Below, in pieces: positions 24,855 through 34,075 of a DNA stretch of 34,169 nucleotides. A program made the position numbers and the translations under genes. The notes beneath the pieces were generated by a model, which saw only the letters and a program-made list of their open reading frames with translations, made no database searches and was not told the DNA's origin. The stretch is from assembly GCF_013004645.1 (NCBI RefSeq), contig NZ_JABEME010000022.1, positions 1 to 34,169 of the forward strand, written 5' to 3'. Within the stretch, counting starts at the first letter, position 1, and each line of letters opens with the position of its first letter. Origin of the DNA: Stenotrophomonas africana (GTDB taxonomy: Bacteria; Pseudomonadota; Gammaproteobacteria; Xanthomonadales; Xanthomonadaceae).

Positions 24855-25427
24855 TTATTTCGCGTCGAACTTCACGATCGTGCTGATCGCGGTCTCATCC
24901 GGGATGGTCTTGGTGTCGGCCCAGTCACCGCTGCCGACGCCGAAGTCCAGGCGCTTGACCGTGGCCTTGCCGGTCAACACCGGCTGGGTGCCCGGCTTCC
25001 AGGTGAAGGTGAGTGTGACCGGCTTGCTGACGCCGCGCAGTTCCAGCGTGCCGTCCGCAGCGAACTGGTCATTGCCCACCGCGCGGAAGCCCTTGGCGGT
25101 GTAGCGCGCGGTGGCGAACTTGCCGACGTTGAAGAAGTCGGCGGTCTGCAGGGTCGAATCGCGGTCGCTGTTGCCACTCTTGGCACTGGCCAGCGGGATC
25201 ACCACGTCCAGCGAGCCCGCGGCCGGGTTGGCCGGGTCGAAGCTGAGCTTGGTGGCAAAGCCCGGGAAGCTGCCGGTGAACACTTCACCGTCGTACTTGG
25301 TGGCGAACACCAGGATCGAGCCGGCGCCGGGCGCCTGCGCATAGTCGGCGGCGAACGCCGGAGCGGTGGCCAGCATGCCGGCCAGGGCGGCGGCCACGGC
25401 GGCCGGGGTGGTCAGTTTCAGGTTCAT
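24855..25427 (-). CDS. yceI: YceI-family periplasmic protein, copy 1
   Basis: The 190-residue product has a signal peptide (LTTPAAVAAALAGMLATAPAFAAD) and the YceI-like lipocalin-type barrel: FATKYDGEVFTGSFPGFATKLSFDP at the start, SLDVVIPLASAKSGNSDRDSTLQTADFFNVGKFATARYTAKG in the middle and LELRGVSKPVTLTFTW, then DWADTKTIPDETAISTIVKFDAK at the end. YceI proteins bind polyprenyl or quinone-like lipids in the periplasm. It is the third gene of yceI-cybB-yceI, with only 3 bp after cybB. Confidence 0.94.
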   Translation of the reverse strand: MNLKLTTPAAVAAALAGMLATAPAFAADYAQAPGAGSILVFATKYDGEVFTGSFPGFATKLSFDPANPAAGSLDVVIPLASAKSGNSDRDSTLQTADFFNVGKFATARYTAKGFRAVGNDQFAADGTLELRGVSKPVTLTFTWKPGTQPVLTGKATVKRLDFGVGSGDWADTKTIPDETAISTIVKFDAK

Positions 25428-25430
25428 CGG

Positions 25431-26003
25431 TCAGTCCTTGTGAGGAGAGGCGAGCCAGCCACGCGGCAACATGCGGGACAAGGTCGCATCGCGCTGGAAC
25501 AGGTGGTGGTAGAAGGCGGCACCGGCATGAGCCAGCACCACCGCGATCAACAGCCAGAAGCCGTATTCGTGGATCGCGTGGGAGACCGCAACGACCTGCG
25601 GGTCCGGGCCGCTCAGCTTGGGAACATCAACCAGGCCGAACCAGCGGAACGGGCGCAGGCCGCTGGCCGAGTCGTACAGCCAGCCCGACAGCGGGATGGC
25701 GAACATCAGCACATACAACAGCACGTGGGTGGCACTGGCGATGCGTTCCTGCCAGCTGGGCACGCCCGGTACCGGCTTCGGTGCACCGGCATACAGGCGC
25801 CAGCCCAGGCGGAACAGCACCAGCGCCAGCACGGTGATGCCGATCGACTTGTGTGCGGTGTAGACCCAGAAGTACTTGGGGGTCTTGGGCAGTTCGCCCA
25901 TGGTCAGGCCGACCACGCCCAGGGCGAGGATCAGCAATGCGATCAACCAATGCAGGATCTGGCTGACACTCCCCCAGGCGGCGGGGGTGTTCTTGGCGGT
26001 CAT
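25431..26003 (-). CDS. cybB: Cytochrome b561
   Basis: The 190-residue inner-membrane protein has four hydrophobic helices and the haem-ligand histidines of the bacterial cytochrome b561 family: QILHWLIALLILALG (helix 1), TAHKSIGITVLALVLFRLGWRL (helix 2), the helix with THVLLYVLMFAIPLSGWLYD and the last with HAIHEYGFWLLIAVVLAHAGAAFYHH. It would hold two b haems and exchange electrons with the quinone pool or superoxide. It lies between two yceI genes (3 bp to the next, 10 bp from the previous), a widespread proteobacterial pairing that suggests the YceI proteins handle its lipid-soluble electron carrier. Confidence 0.95.
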   Translation of the reverse strand: MTAKNTPAAWGSVSQILHWLIALLILALGVVGLTMGELPKTPKYFWVYTAHKSIGITVLALVLFRLGWRLYAGAPKPVPGVPSWQERIASATHVLLYVLMFAIPLSGWLYDSASGLRPFRWFGLVDVPKLSGPDPQVVAVSHAIHEYGFWLLIAVVLAHAGAAFYHHLFQRDATLSRMLPRGWLASPHKD

Positions 26004-26013
26004 GAAGGGTCCT

Positions 26014-26646
26014 CTAGGGGGCCGTCTTGGGGTGGGAGTGTGGAACGGGAGCGGGAGTTCCCGGGGCGTCGCTGCGGTCGAGGGTGGCTTCAGCCTCGAT
26101 CCTCAGCTGTACTGCATCACCGATGACGCCCGGCCAGGCGGTGATGCCGAACGCGCGCCGGCTCAGCGTGGTGCTGGCGGAAAAACCGGCGGTGCGTCGG
26201 AACGGGGGGAGGGGGTAGCGCTTGATGGCGTTGAGGGTCACGTCCAGCGTGATCTCCTGGCTGACCCCGCGCAGGGTCAGGGTGCCGATCACGTGGGCGC
26301 GTCTGGCATCGATCGGTTCGACCCGGCTGGAGACGAAGTGTGCCTTCGGGAAACGCTCACCATCCAGCAGGCTGCGCGCCAGCGTGGCCTGGTTCCATTT
26401 GGCATCACCAAGGTCCAATCGCGACACGGGAACCTCGACGTCCAGTGTGGCTTCGCGCCAGTTGTCGGGATCGAACTGCAGGCGTCCTTCACTGCCGGAG
26501 ACCGTGCCCATCGCCTGCGAGTAACCCGCGTGGTCGATGGTGAACAGCACACGGGTATGCACCGGATCGAGGCGATAGGTATCTGCATCCGCCCAGGCGG
26601 GCGCGGTGGCAAGCAGCATCGGCAGCAGGGCCAGGCTGGGACGCAT
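26014..26646 (-). CDS. YceI-family periplasmic protein, copy 2
   Basis: From the ATG at 26644-26646 the product is 210 residues: a signal peptide (MRPSLALLPMLLATAPAWAD), then the YceI fold with TYRLDPVHTRVLFTIDHAGYSQAMG, TLDVEVPVSRLDLGDAKWNQATLARSLLDGERFPKAHFVS and GTLTLRGVSQEITLDVTLN. The start is chosen because the signal peptide begins there and GGAG lies 11 bases upstream; an in-frame start at 26721 would put 25 unrelated residues before it. It is first in the operon with cybB and the second yceI, and the two YceI copies are clearly divergent. The tail after the barrel is rich in proline and histidine (APVPHSHPKTAP). Confidence 0.92.
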   Translation of the reverse strand: MRPSLALLPMLLATAPAWADADTYRLDPVHTRVLFTIDHAGYSQAMGTVSGSEGRLQFDPDNWREATLDVEVPVSRLDLGDAKWNQATLARSLLDGERFPKAHFVSSRVEPIDARRAHVIGTLTLRGVSQEITLDVTLNAIKRYPLPPFRRTAGFSASTTLSRRAFGITAWPGVIGDAVQLRIEAEATLDRSDAPGTPAPVPHSHPKTAP

Positions 26647-26811
26647 CGATGGCGGGCTCCGGAAGGGGGACGCTGTGATCATACGCACAGGCCCCTGCCA
26701 ACGATGCGTGCATGGCTGCAACAGTTCGTGGTGGGTCTACCGGTGGAAACAGGCTGTTGCAGTCATGAACCCAGCCCTGTGTGACAATCGGACCAGGACA
26801 GGGGGTTCAGG

Positions 26812-29800
26812 ATGACGAGCAGCTGGCGCCTGTGGTGTCGAGGCATCGTGGGCATGGGGCTGTTGCTGATGGCGTTGGCCACTGCAGCTGCGGCCCCGGA
26901 CATGGCAGAAACACCGCGCCTGCGCCGTTTCGGTGCCGCCGAAGGCATGCCCTCGCGCATGGTGCTGGCGTTGGCCGAGGATCGCCAGGGGCATATCTGG
27001 GCGGCCACCGACGGCGGCCTGGTGCGCTATGACGGGGGCGCCCTGCGGGTCTGGGAACACGACCCCGAGCAGCCGGGCTCGCTGCCCGGCAATGAGATCG
27101 AGACCTTGCTGGTCGATCCCCTGGATCGCGTCTGGGTCGGCATCAATGGCAAGGGCGTGGCCCGGTTGGATGCCGACCGCGAACGCTTCAAGACCTTCGA
27201 TGCGGTCAACGGCCCCTGCATGAGCCAGTTCTGGACGCTGGCCTACGCCGAGGATGCGCTTTGGATCGGCACCAGCAGCCAGGGCGTCTGCCGGTTCGGA
27301 GAGGACGGTAGCCTGCGCTTCTTCAAGCACGACCCGACCCGCCTGGACGGCCTGCCCAGCAACACCATCTACAGCAGCCTGGTTGACGCGCAGGGGCGGC
27401 TGTGGATCGGCACCGAGAGCGGGGTGGCGCGCTGGAACGGCCGCGGGTTCGAGTCCGTGGCAGCGCGTGAGCTGGGCGCGTTGAGCGTGCTGCGGATGAG
27501 CCGTGATCCGGATGGCTCGATCTGGATCGGCAGCCAGAACGACGGGCTGTACCGCATCGATGCACAGGACCGGGTCAGCCGTCCGCGCTGGAGCGACAGC
27601 GCCCGCCTGCGTTCGGCGCTGGTGCTGGCCGATCGCCAGGGAGGCTACTGGGCGGGCACGTCCGACGGCCTGCTGCGCGGCGACGCCAGCGCACTGCGGC
27701 GGCTCGAGGGCGACCGCGGCAGCGGCTTCCTCACTGCCCAGAGCGGCGTGCTTGATCTGCTGCAGGACCACGAGGGCGGATTGTGGGTGGCGCTGCTGAC
27801 CCAAGGCCTGGCCTACCTGCCGCCGGACTGGCGTCGGTTTTCGATCTGGAACCAGCTTGACGGCAAGCCGCTGGACAGCCAGTACCTGCTGAGTGCAGCC
27901 AGCGATGGCCAGAATTACTACGTCGGCTCGGCACATGGCGTGTACCAGCTGGACGCGCAGGGAGCACTGAAGTTGCTGGCCAGCGATCGCGAGATCGGCA
28001 GCGGGGCAGTGTGGTCGGTGTTGCCGCGGCCGGGGGGGCGCCTGTGGCTGGGGCGTGCCGGCCGTATCAGCGTGTATGACCCAGCGACACGCGCGCTGCA
28101 TGACTGGCACATCGAGGGGGGAGCCGACCTGCGCCAGCGCATCGACCTGATGCGCCAGGCACCCGACGGAACGATCTGGCTTTCGGTGATGAACCTGGGC
28201 CTGCAGCAGCGCAGTGCCGACGGCCGTGTGCTGCGCAGCTATCCGCTGGACGATTTCCGCAAGTCGGCCGATTCGCCTATCGAGCAGATCCGTTTCGACG
28301 CCCAGGGCAAGGTCTGGGTGATGGGCGACATGGGTCTCTGGCGCGAACAGGCCGGACGTTTCGAGCCGGTGCCGGGGGTCTCCCGTGGTCTGATCTACGA
28401 TCTGGTGTGGATTGATCCGCAACAACTGTGGCTGGCCCGCCAGGGCGCGCTCGAGCGCTACCAGTGGGATGGCATGAGCCTGCGCCTGATCCAGCGCGTC
28501 GATGGAAGCGCCGGCGTGCCGCCGGTCAGCATGGGTGGCCTGGCGCTGGCCGACAACGGCCGCCTGTGGGCGACCACGCCGCGCGGCCTGCTGCGCTGGG
28601 ATCCCAAGGCACGACGCCTGCAGTTGTTCAATGAACGCGATGGCCTTTCCGATGCCGAATTCACCAGCCGACCACCGGCGGTGAATGCCGATGGACGTGT
28701 GCTTGCGGTTGCCCAGACCGGTCTGGTGGCCTTCGACGTGAATGCCTCCGACGTTGTGTTGCCGGAATCATCACTGGTGATCGCCGAGGTCCGCGTGCGC
28801 CGCGACGATGCGCGTGGCTGGCAGCCGTTGCCGAACACCGGCACGTTGCTGCTGGGACCGGATGATCGTGATCTGCAGATCGACGCCCGACTCCTGTCGT
28901 ACGCCAACCCGCAGGGCAACCGCTACCGCTTCCAGGTACGCGGTTACGACCAGAACTGGGTGGAGCAGGGCGGTGACGGCCAGCGCACGCTTTCCCGGTT
29001 GCCCACCGGCAGCTATGTCATCGAAGTGCAGGCAGCCACCTCCAGTGGCGCATGGACGCCTTCGCAGCAACTGCAGGTGAAAGTGCTTCCGCCCTGGTGG
29101 CGCAGCGGCATGGCGATCTTCGGCTACCTCCTGATCGGCTCGCTGCTGCTGCTCACCCTGGTGTGGTCGACCCGGGCGCGCCTGCGTCGCCGCCAGCAAT
29201 GGCAGTTGACCGTGCACAAGCAGGAATTGGCCGAACAGGCCTCGCAGGCCAAGAGCCGGTTCCTTGCCACGCTGGGCCATGAGGTGCGCACGCCGATGAC
29301 CGGCGTACTTGGCATGAGCGAGCTGCTGCTGGCCACGCCGCTGGACCCGGTGCAGCGCAGCTACGCCGGTTCGATCCAGCAGGCCGGCAGCCATCTGCTG
29401 CGCCTGGTGAACGATGCACTGGACCTCGCACGCATCGAGGCCGGTCGATTGGAGCTGGACCTGCACCCGTTCGACCTGGTGGGCCTGCTTGACCAGGTAC
29501 AGGCACTGATGCAGCCGATGGCGACGCAGCGCAAGCTGGAGTTCCAGCGTGGCGAAGATCCGCCTGGACCGATCAGTGTCAGCGGTGATGAGATGCGCGT
29601 GCGGCAGATCCTGCTCAATCTGCTGGGCAACGCGATCAAGTTCACCGAGCGCGGCCATGTTGGCCTGGCAGTGCGCCTGGAGGAGAACGGCGGTGGCCTT
29701 TGCTTCGAGGTGCATGACAGTGGCCCCGGCATCAATGCCGAGCAGCAGGATCGCCTGTTCCACCGCTTCGAACAGGCCGATGGCCCTCGTACGGCATCGC

Positions 29801-30357
29801 GCTACGGCGGCAGCGGGCTGGGCCTGGCGATCTGCCAGGAGCTGGCCGTGGCGATGGGCGGGCGCATCGAAGTGGACAGCCAACCGGGCAAGGGCGCGCG
29901 CTTCCGGGTACGGTTGCCGCTGCCCTGGACGCGGCAGCCCGCCGTCGCAGCGGGCGATGTTCCGGCGCAGCCGAACCTGCCGCCGCTGCGCATCCTGCTG
30001 GTCGAGGACGATGTCACCGTGGCCGAGGTCATCGCGGGCCTGTTGCGCGGCCGCGGTCATGACGTGGTACACGTTCTGCATGGCCTGGGCGCGCTGTCGG
30101 AGATCGCCACCGATGGCTTCGATGTGGGCCTGCTCGATCTCGATCTGCCGGCGCTGGACGGTACCGCCATTGCCCGCCAACTGCGTGCCCTGGGGTACGA
30201 GCTGCCGTTGGTCGCGGTGACTGCCCGTTCCGATGCCTATGCCGAATCGCAGGTTCTGGCTGCCGGCTTCGATGGCTTCCTGCGCAAACCGGTTACCGGC
30301 GACATGCTGGTAGCGGCAATCGCCCAGGCCCGTGCAAAGCGACAGACGGCAACGTGA
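26812..30357 (+). CDS. Hybrid histidine kinase with beta-propeller sensor, paralogue 1
   Basis: The 1181-residue one-chain two-component system has a signal peptide (to about residue 27), a periplasmic sensor of two seven-bladed reg_prop-like propellers (about 35-640, repeated units such as LWIGTESGVARWNG and IWIGSQNDGLYRID), a Y_Y_Y domain (about 675-760, YRFQVRGYDQNWVEQ), one transmembrane helix (about 767-785), a HisKA domain with phospho-His823 in LGHEVRTPM, an HATPase with NLLGNAIKFTE, GPGI and YGGSGLGLAI, and a receiver with Asp1109 in LLDLDLPALDG and Lys in RKPVTG. There is no DNA-binding output domain, unlike Bacteroides hybrids. The ATG follows AGGGGGTTCAGG. The ligand is unknown. 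Confidence 0.94.
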   Translation: MTSSWRLWCRGIVGMGLLLMALATAAAAPDMAETPRLRRFGAAEGMPSRMVLALAEDRQGHIWAATDGGLVRYDGGALRVWEHDPEQPGSLPGNEIETLLVDPLDRVWVGINGKGVARLDADRERFKTFDAVNGPCMSQFWTLAYAEDALWIGTSSQGVCRFGEDGSLRFFKHDPTRLDGLPSNTIYSSLVDAQGRLWIGTESGVARWNGRGFESVAARELGALSVLRMSRDPDGSIWIGSQNDGLYRIDAQDRVSRPRWSDSARLRSALVLADRQGGYWAGTSDGLLRGDASALRRLEGDRGSGFLTAQSGVLDLLQDHEGGLWVALLTQGLAYLPPDWRRFSIWNQLDGKPLDSQYLLSAASDGQNYYVGSAHGVYQLDAQGALKLLASDREIGSGAVWSVLPRPGGRLWLGRAGRISVYDPATRALHDWHIEGGADLRQRIDLMRQAPDGTIWLSVMNLGLQQRSADGRVLRSYPLDDFRKSADSPIEQIRFDAQGKVWVMGDMGLWREQAGRFEPVPGVSRGLIYDLVWIDPQQLWLARQGALERYQWDGMSLRLIQRVDGSAGVPPVSMGGLALADNGRLWATTPRGLLRWDPKARRLQLFNERDGLSDAEFTSRPPAVNADGRVLAVAQTGLVAFDVNASDVVLPESSLVIAEVRVRRDDARGWQPLPNTGTLLLGPDDRDLQIDARLLSYANPQGNRYRFQVRGYDQNWVEQGGDGQRTLSRLPTGSYVIEVQAATSSGAWTPSQQLQVKVLPPWWRSGMAIFGYLLIGSLLLLTLVWSTRARLRRRQQWQLTVHKQELAEQASQAKSRFLATLGHEVRTPMTGVLGMSELLLATPLDPVQRSYAGSIQQAGSHLLRLVNDALDLARIEAGRLELDLHPFDLVGLLDQVQALMQPMATQRKLEFQRGEDPPGPISVSGDEMRVRQILLNLLGNAIKFTERGHVGLAVRLEENGGGLCFEVHDSGPGINAEQQDRLFHRFEQADGPRTASRYGGSGLGLAICQELAVAMGGRIEVDSQPGKGARFRVRLPLPWTRQPAVAAGDVPAQPNLPPLRILLVEDDVTVAEVIAGLLRGRGHDVVHVLHGLGALSEIATDGFDVGLLDLDLPALDGTAIARQLRALGYELPLVAVTARSDAYAESQVLAAGFDGFLRKPVTGDMLVAAIAQARAKRQTAT

Positions 30358-30452
30358 AAGCGTCGGCGCCTGGCGTGAATGGCGCTACTTTCGGTTTACC
30401 ATGCCGACGCCCGCAGCGCGGGAATCATCAGGGCAGCGTGAGGAGGCAATCG

Positions 30453-33400
30453 GTGGTGTATCTGCGGGCGGCGATGCTGCTGCTGGTCCTGCTGTGCTGC
30501 CTGTCACCCGCTGCCGCGCAGCCGGTGCCGCCAAGCCCGCGCCAGGTGACGGTGTTCGACGGCCTGCCGTCCAACACTGTCAATCGGATGGCCGAAGATC
30601 GCTACGGCTACCTGTGGATCGCTACCAACGATGGCCTGGCCCGCTACGACGGGCGCAACTACCGGATCTGGCGTTCGGAGGACGGCCTGCGCGACAACCG
30701 CATCTGGACGGTACTGGTCGATGCGCGCAACCAGCTCTGGATCGGTACAGAGAATGCAGGCCTGGTGCGGATGTCGGCCGATCGCCGCCAACTGCATTTC
30801 TACGATCGCAGCAGCCAGCCGTTGATGGGCACCAACACGGTCTGGAGCCTGGCGACCACGCCGGACGGTTCGATCTGGTTCGGCACCCACGAGGGCGGGT
30901 TGTATCGCCTGGACAACCAGGACCGCCTGCAGCGTTTCCTGCCGGAAGCCAACAATCCGCGCAGTCTGCCGGCGGCATCGGTTCCGTATCTGGCGACACT
31001 GGCTGACGGCAGTCTGTGGGTTGGAACCAAGCACGGCGTTGCGCGCTGGACCGGCACCGATTTTGAGCGCATCGGCACCGACCTCATCCCCAGCCTCCTG
31101 ATCAATGGCCTGACTGCCGAGCCCGATGGCAGTCTGTGGATCAGTACGATGGCCGGAGCCATCGTGCGCCGCCCCGATGGTCGCTTCGAAGCGCCGCCAT
31201 GGAAGCTGCCCGAGGGCGAGCAGGTGCTGGGCATGATGCTGCGCGATGAACAGGCCGGGTACTGGCTGGACACCCGCACAGGCCTCGGCCGTGCAGTCGA
31301 CGGCCAGTACCAGACCGTCCCGTTGTACAGCGCGGTGGCACGCGGCCCGGTGCGACCGAACTGGACTGGCGCCTACGAGGACCGTGAAGGCGGCATCTGG
31401 TTGGCCAGCACCAACGCCGGGCTGTGGCATCTGCTGCCCCGCTGGTGGCAGTTCTCGGTGCTGTCGCGGCTGGAGGACGACCCCCGCTCGCTGCGCAACG
31501 CTTTCGTTCTGGGCACCAGCCCATCCAGCAATGGCGGCATCTGGACGGTAGGCAGCCATGGTGCGCTGGACCGCTTCGACCCGAACACCGGCAAGGTCGA
31601 GCAGCACCGTACCTGGGTGAACGGAATGCACTGGCTGACGTCGGTGCGCGAGGACCGACGCGGACAGGTCTGGATCGGCTCGAATGACGCCCTGCTGCGT
31701 TACGACCCGAAGCGGCGCGATCTGCGACGCTGGGGCCGTGATGCCGGTGCCGACGCAACCATGGAAGGCGTCATCGAATCGATGACGACCTGTGACGGCG
31801 ACAGCCTCTGGCTGATGCTGTCGTCGGGCCTGCAGCAGCGCGACCTCGATGGGCGCCTGCGTCGCCAGCTCAACAATGGCCAGCGCGGATTGCAGCAGGG
31901 GCAGCTCAATCTTGATGTGGAATGCGGGCCGCAGGACCATGTGTGGCTGGCCAGCAGCCGCGGCCTGCTGCAGTGGTTGCCGGAAAGCGAGCGCTTCCAG
32001 CCGGTGCCGGGGGCTCCGGCGACCGCGATCCATGCCTTGCACGTCGGTCGTGATGGCCAGGTCTGGCTGTCCGAAGATGGGCGCCTGTCGCGCTATCGCT
32101 GGAGCCAGGGGCGGCTGGAACGGCAGACCGTGGTCGGCGCCGAGCAGGGCTACCCGGCGATCTCGGCGTCCGGGCTGGTGGTCGATGCGCAGGGCGTGGC
32201 CTGGGCGACCAGCGCGCGCGGCCTGGTGCGGGTCGGTGCCGATGGCCAGAGCGTGCGCCTGTATGGTGTGCACGATGGCCTGCCCAGCCAGGAGTTCCGC
32301 GAGCACACGCTGGTGATGTCGGGGGACGGCCATCTGGTAGCCGGCACGCCGGCTGGCGTGGTGGTGTTCGACCCGGAACAGGTGCGGCCCTCGGTACGGC
32401 GGGCGCCGCTGGTGATCGAACGGGTCGAAGTCCGCCGCAACGAGCAGGTGCTGGACCTGACCCATGACACGCCGTTGCAGATCGCCGATGGCGACCGTGA
32501 CCTGCGCATCGTCGCGCGGCTGCTGTCGTTCGCCGATTCTGCCTCCAACAGCTACCGCTACCGGCTGGCCGGCTATGACCCCGATTGGGTGGAAGTGGGG
32601 CCCGCCGGCGAGCGTCTTTTCTCGCGTCTGGCCCCGGGCAGCTATCGTCTGGAAGTCCAGGCGCGCTCGGCCGACCACGTCTGGTCGCGGGTGCAGAGCC
32701 TGGAGTTCCGCGTGCAGCCGCCGTGGTGGCGCAGCCTGTCCGGGTTGCTGGTACTGGCTTCCATCGCACTGCTGCTGACCAGTTGGTTTGCCTGGCTGTA
32801 CCGCCGCCGCCTGCAGCGTCGCCACGCCTATCAACTGGCATTGCACAAGCAGGAACTGGCCGAGCAGGCATCGGCGGCCAAGACCCGTTTCCTCGCCAAT
32901 CTTGGCCACGAGATACGTACGCCGATGACCGGTGTGCTCGGCATGAGCGAACTGCTGTTGGCCTCGCCGCTGGATCCACAGCAGCGCGGGTACACGCAGT
33001 CGATCCGTCACGCTGGCGAACATCTGCTGCACCTGGTCAACGATGCGCTGGACCTGGCACGTATCGAGTCCGGGCGACTGGAACTGCAGTCCAAGCCGTT
33101 CGCGCTGAGCTGCCTGCTGCAGGATCTGGCGGCGCTGATGGGGCCGCTGGCCGCACAGAAGGGCCTGCGCTTCACCCTCGACAACCAGCTGCCGCCTGGC
33201 CTGCAGGCCACGGGGGACTCGATGCGGGTGCGGCAGATCCTGCTCAACCTGCTCTCGAACGCGGTGAAGTTCACCAGCCGCGGCACCATCACCCTGCATG
33301 CGCGCAGCGACGCTGAGCTGCGCGCGCTGCATTTCGAAGTGCGTGACACCGGTCCGGGCATCAGTCAGGAACAGCAGCAGCGTCTGTTCCGCCGTTTCGA

Positions 33401-33980
33401 GCAGGCCGACGGCGCCCGCACTGCCGCGCAGTACGGCGGCAGCGGCCTGGGCCTGGCGATCTGCCGCGAACTGGCGCAGGCAATGCAGGGGCGTATCCAG
33501 GTGGAGAGCCAGCTGGGCCGAGGCACCTGCTTCGGCGTGACGCTGCCGTTGCCGCTGGTGGTCGATGCCAATGCCGAAGCGGATGGCGAAACGCACCGCG
33601 AGGACGCGGCCAACATGCCGCCACTGCGGGTGCTGCTGGTCGAGGATGACGCGACCGTGGCCGACGTGGTGCGCGGCCTGCTGAGTGCGCGTGGGCATGA
33701 GGTGGTGCATGCGGGCCATGCGCTGGCGGCGCTGCGTGAAATCAGTGCCGGCGATTTCGACGTCGGCCTGCTGGACCTGGACCTGCCCGGCCTGAGCGGT
33801 TTCGAACTGGCCCAGCACCTGCGCAACCAGGGCTACATGCTGCCGCTGCTGGCAGTGACCGCGCGGACCGATCCGGACCTGCAGCAGCAGGTGGAAGCGG
33901 CAGGCATCGGTGGCTTCCTGCGCAAACCGGTGACCGGTGAGCTGCTGGTGGAAGCAATCGCCCGGGTGATGGGCAGGTAG
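30453..33980 (+). CDS. Hybrid histidine kinase with beta-propeller sensor, paralogue 2
   Basis: Of 1175 residues, it repeats the plan of its neighbour: signal peptide (LRAAMLLLVLLCCLSPAAAQ), propeller sensor (WIATNDGLARYDGRNYRIW, IWFGTHEGGLYRLDN), Y_Y_Y domain (YRYRLAGYDPDWVEVG), one transmembrane helix (about 760-782), HisKA with His819 in LGHEIRTPM, HATPase (NLLSNAVKFTS, YGGSGLGLAI) and receiver with Asp1108 in LLDLDLPGLSG. GAGGAGG just upstream supports the GTG at 30453 (a second GTG at 30456 is equally placed); an open frame reaching 30354 is not used. The 95-bp gap to paralogue 1 suggests a shared transcript or a second promoter. The catalytic half is close to paralogue 1, the sensor half much less. 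Confidence 0.93.
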   Translation: MVYLRAAMLLLVLLCCLSPAAAQPVPPSPRQVTVFDGLPSNTVNRMAEDRYGYLWIATNDGLARYDGRNYRIWRSEDGLRDNRIWTVLVDARNQLWIGTENAGLVRMSADRRQLHFYDRSSQPLMGTNTVWSLATTPDGSIWFGTHEGGLYRLDNQDRLQRFLPEANNPRSLPAASVPYLATLADGSLWVGTKHGVARWTGTDFERIGTDLIPSLLINGLTAEPDGSLWISTMAGAIVRRPDGRFEAPPWKLPEGEQVLGMMLRDEQAGYWLDTRTGLGRAVDGQYQTVPLYSAVARGPVRPNWTGAYEDREGGIWLASTNAGLWHLLPRWWQFSVLSRLEDDPRSLRNAFVLGTSPSSNGGIWTVGSHGALDRFDPNTGKVEQHRTWVNGMHWLTSVREDRRGQVWIGSNDALLRYDPKRRDLRRWGRDAGADATMEGVIESMTTCDGDSLWLMLSSGLQQRDLDGRLRRQLNNGQRGLQQGQLNLDVECGPQDHVWLASSRGLLQWLPESERFQPVPGAPATAIHALHVGRDGQVWLSEDGRLSRYRWSQGRLERQTVVGAEQGYPAISASGLVVDAQGVAWATSARGLVRVGADGQSVRLYGVHDGLPSQEFREHTLVMSGDGHLVAGTPAGVVVFDPEQVRPSVRRAPLVIERVEVRRNEQVLDLTHDTPLQIADGDRDLRIVARLLSFADSASNSYRYRLAGYDPDWVEVGPAGERLFSRLAPGSYRLEVQARSADHVWSRVQSLEFRVQPPWWRSLSGLLVLASIALLLTSWFAWLYRRRLQRRHAYQLALHKQELAEQASAAKTRFLANLGHEIRTPMTGVLGMSELLLASPLDPQQRGYTQSIRHAGEHLLHLVNDALDLARIESGRLELQSKPFALSCLLQDLAALMGPLAAQKGLRFTLDNQLPPGLQATGDSMRVRQILLNLLSNAVKFTSRGTITLHARSDAELRALHFEVRDTGPGISQEQQQRLFRRFEQADGARTAAQYGGSGLGLAICRELAQAMQGRIQVESQLGRGTCFGVTLPLPLVVDANAEADGETHREDAANMPPLRVLLVEDDATVADVVRGLLSARGHEVVHAGHALAALREISAGDFDVGLLDLDLPGLSGFELAQHLRNQGYMLPLLAVTARTDPDLQQQVEAAGIGGFLRKPVTGELLVEAIARVMGR

Positions 33981-33987
33981 GGGTTCG

Positions 33988-34006
33988 GCAGGGCCTGCGG
34001 CCCTGC
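33988..34006 (+). terminator. Hairpin after the second kinase gene
   Basis: GCAGGGC-CTGCG-GCCCTGC, a perfect 7-bp stem 8 bp past the stop, without a T-run. The GGGC-CTGCG-GCCC heart is the same as in the hairpin after the CBS gene (12242-12260). Confidence 0.5.
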
Positions 34007-34075
34007 ACCCGCTACACGCAACGGCAACAGCTGAAGCAACAGCCGAAGCAAAAGCTGGCTTCCTGTGGGATGGCG

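Noticed and set aside
26737..28425. 562-residue open frame opposite the first hybrid kinase
   Set aside because: Antisense shadow of the propeller domain; no motifs.
30504..33818. 1104-residue open frame opposite the second hybrid kinase
   Set aside because: Same cause: rich in Gln, His, Ala and Arg, no domain, and exactly opposite a clear kinase gene.
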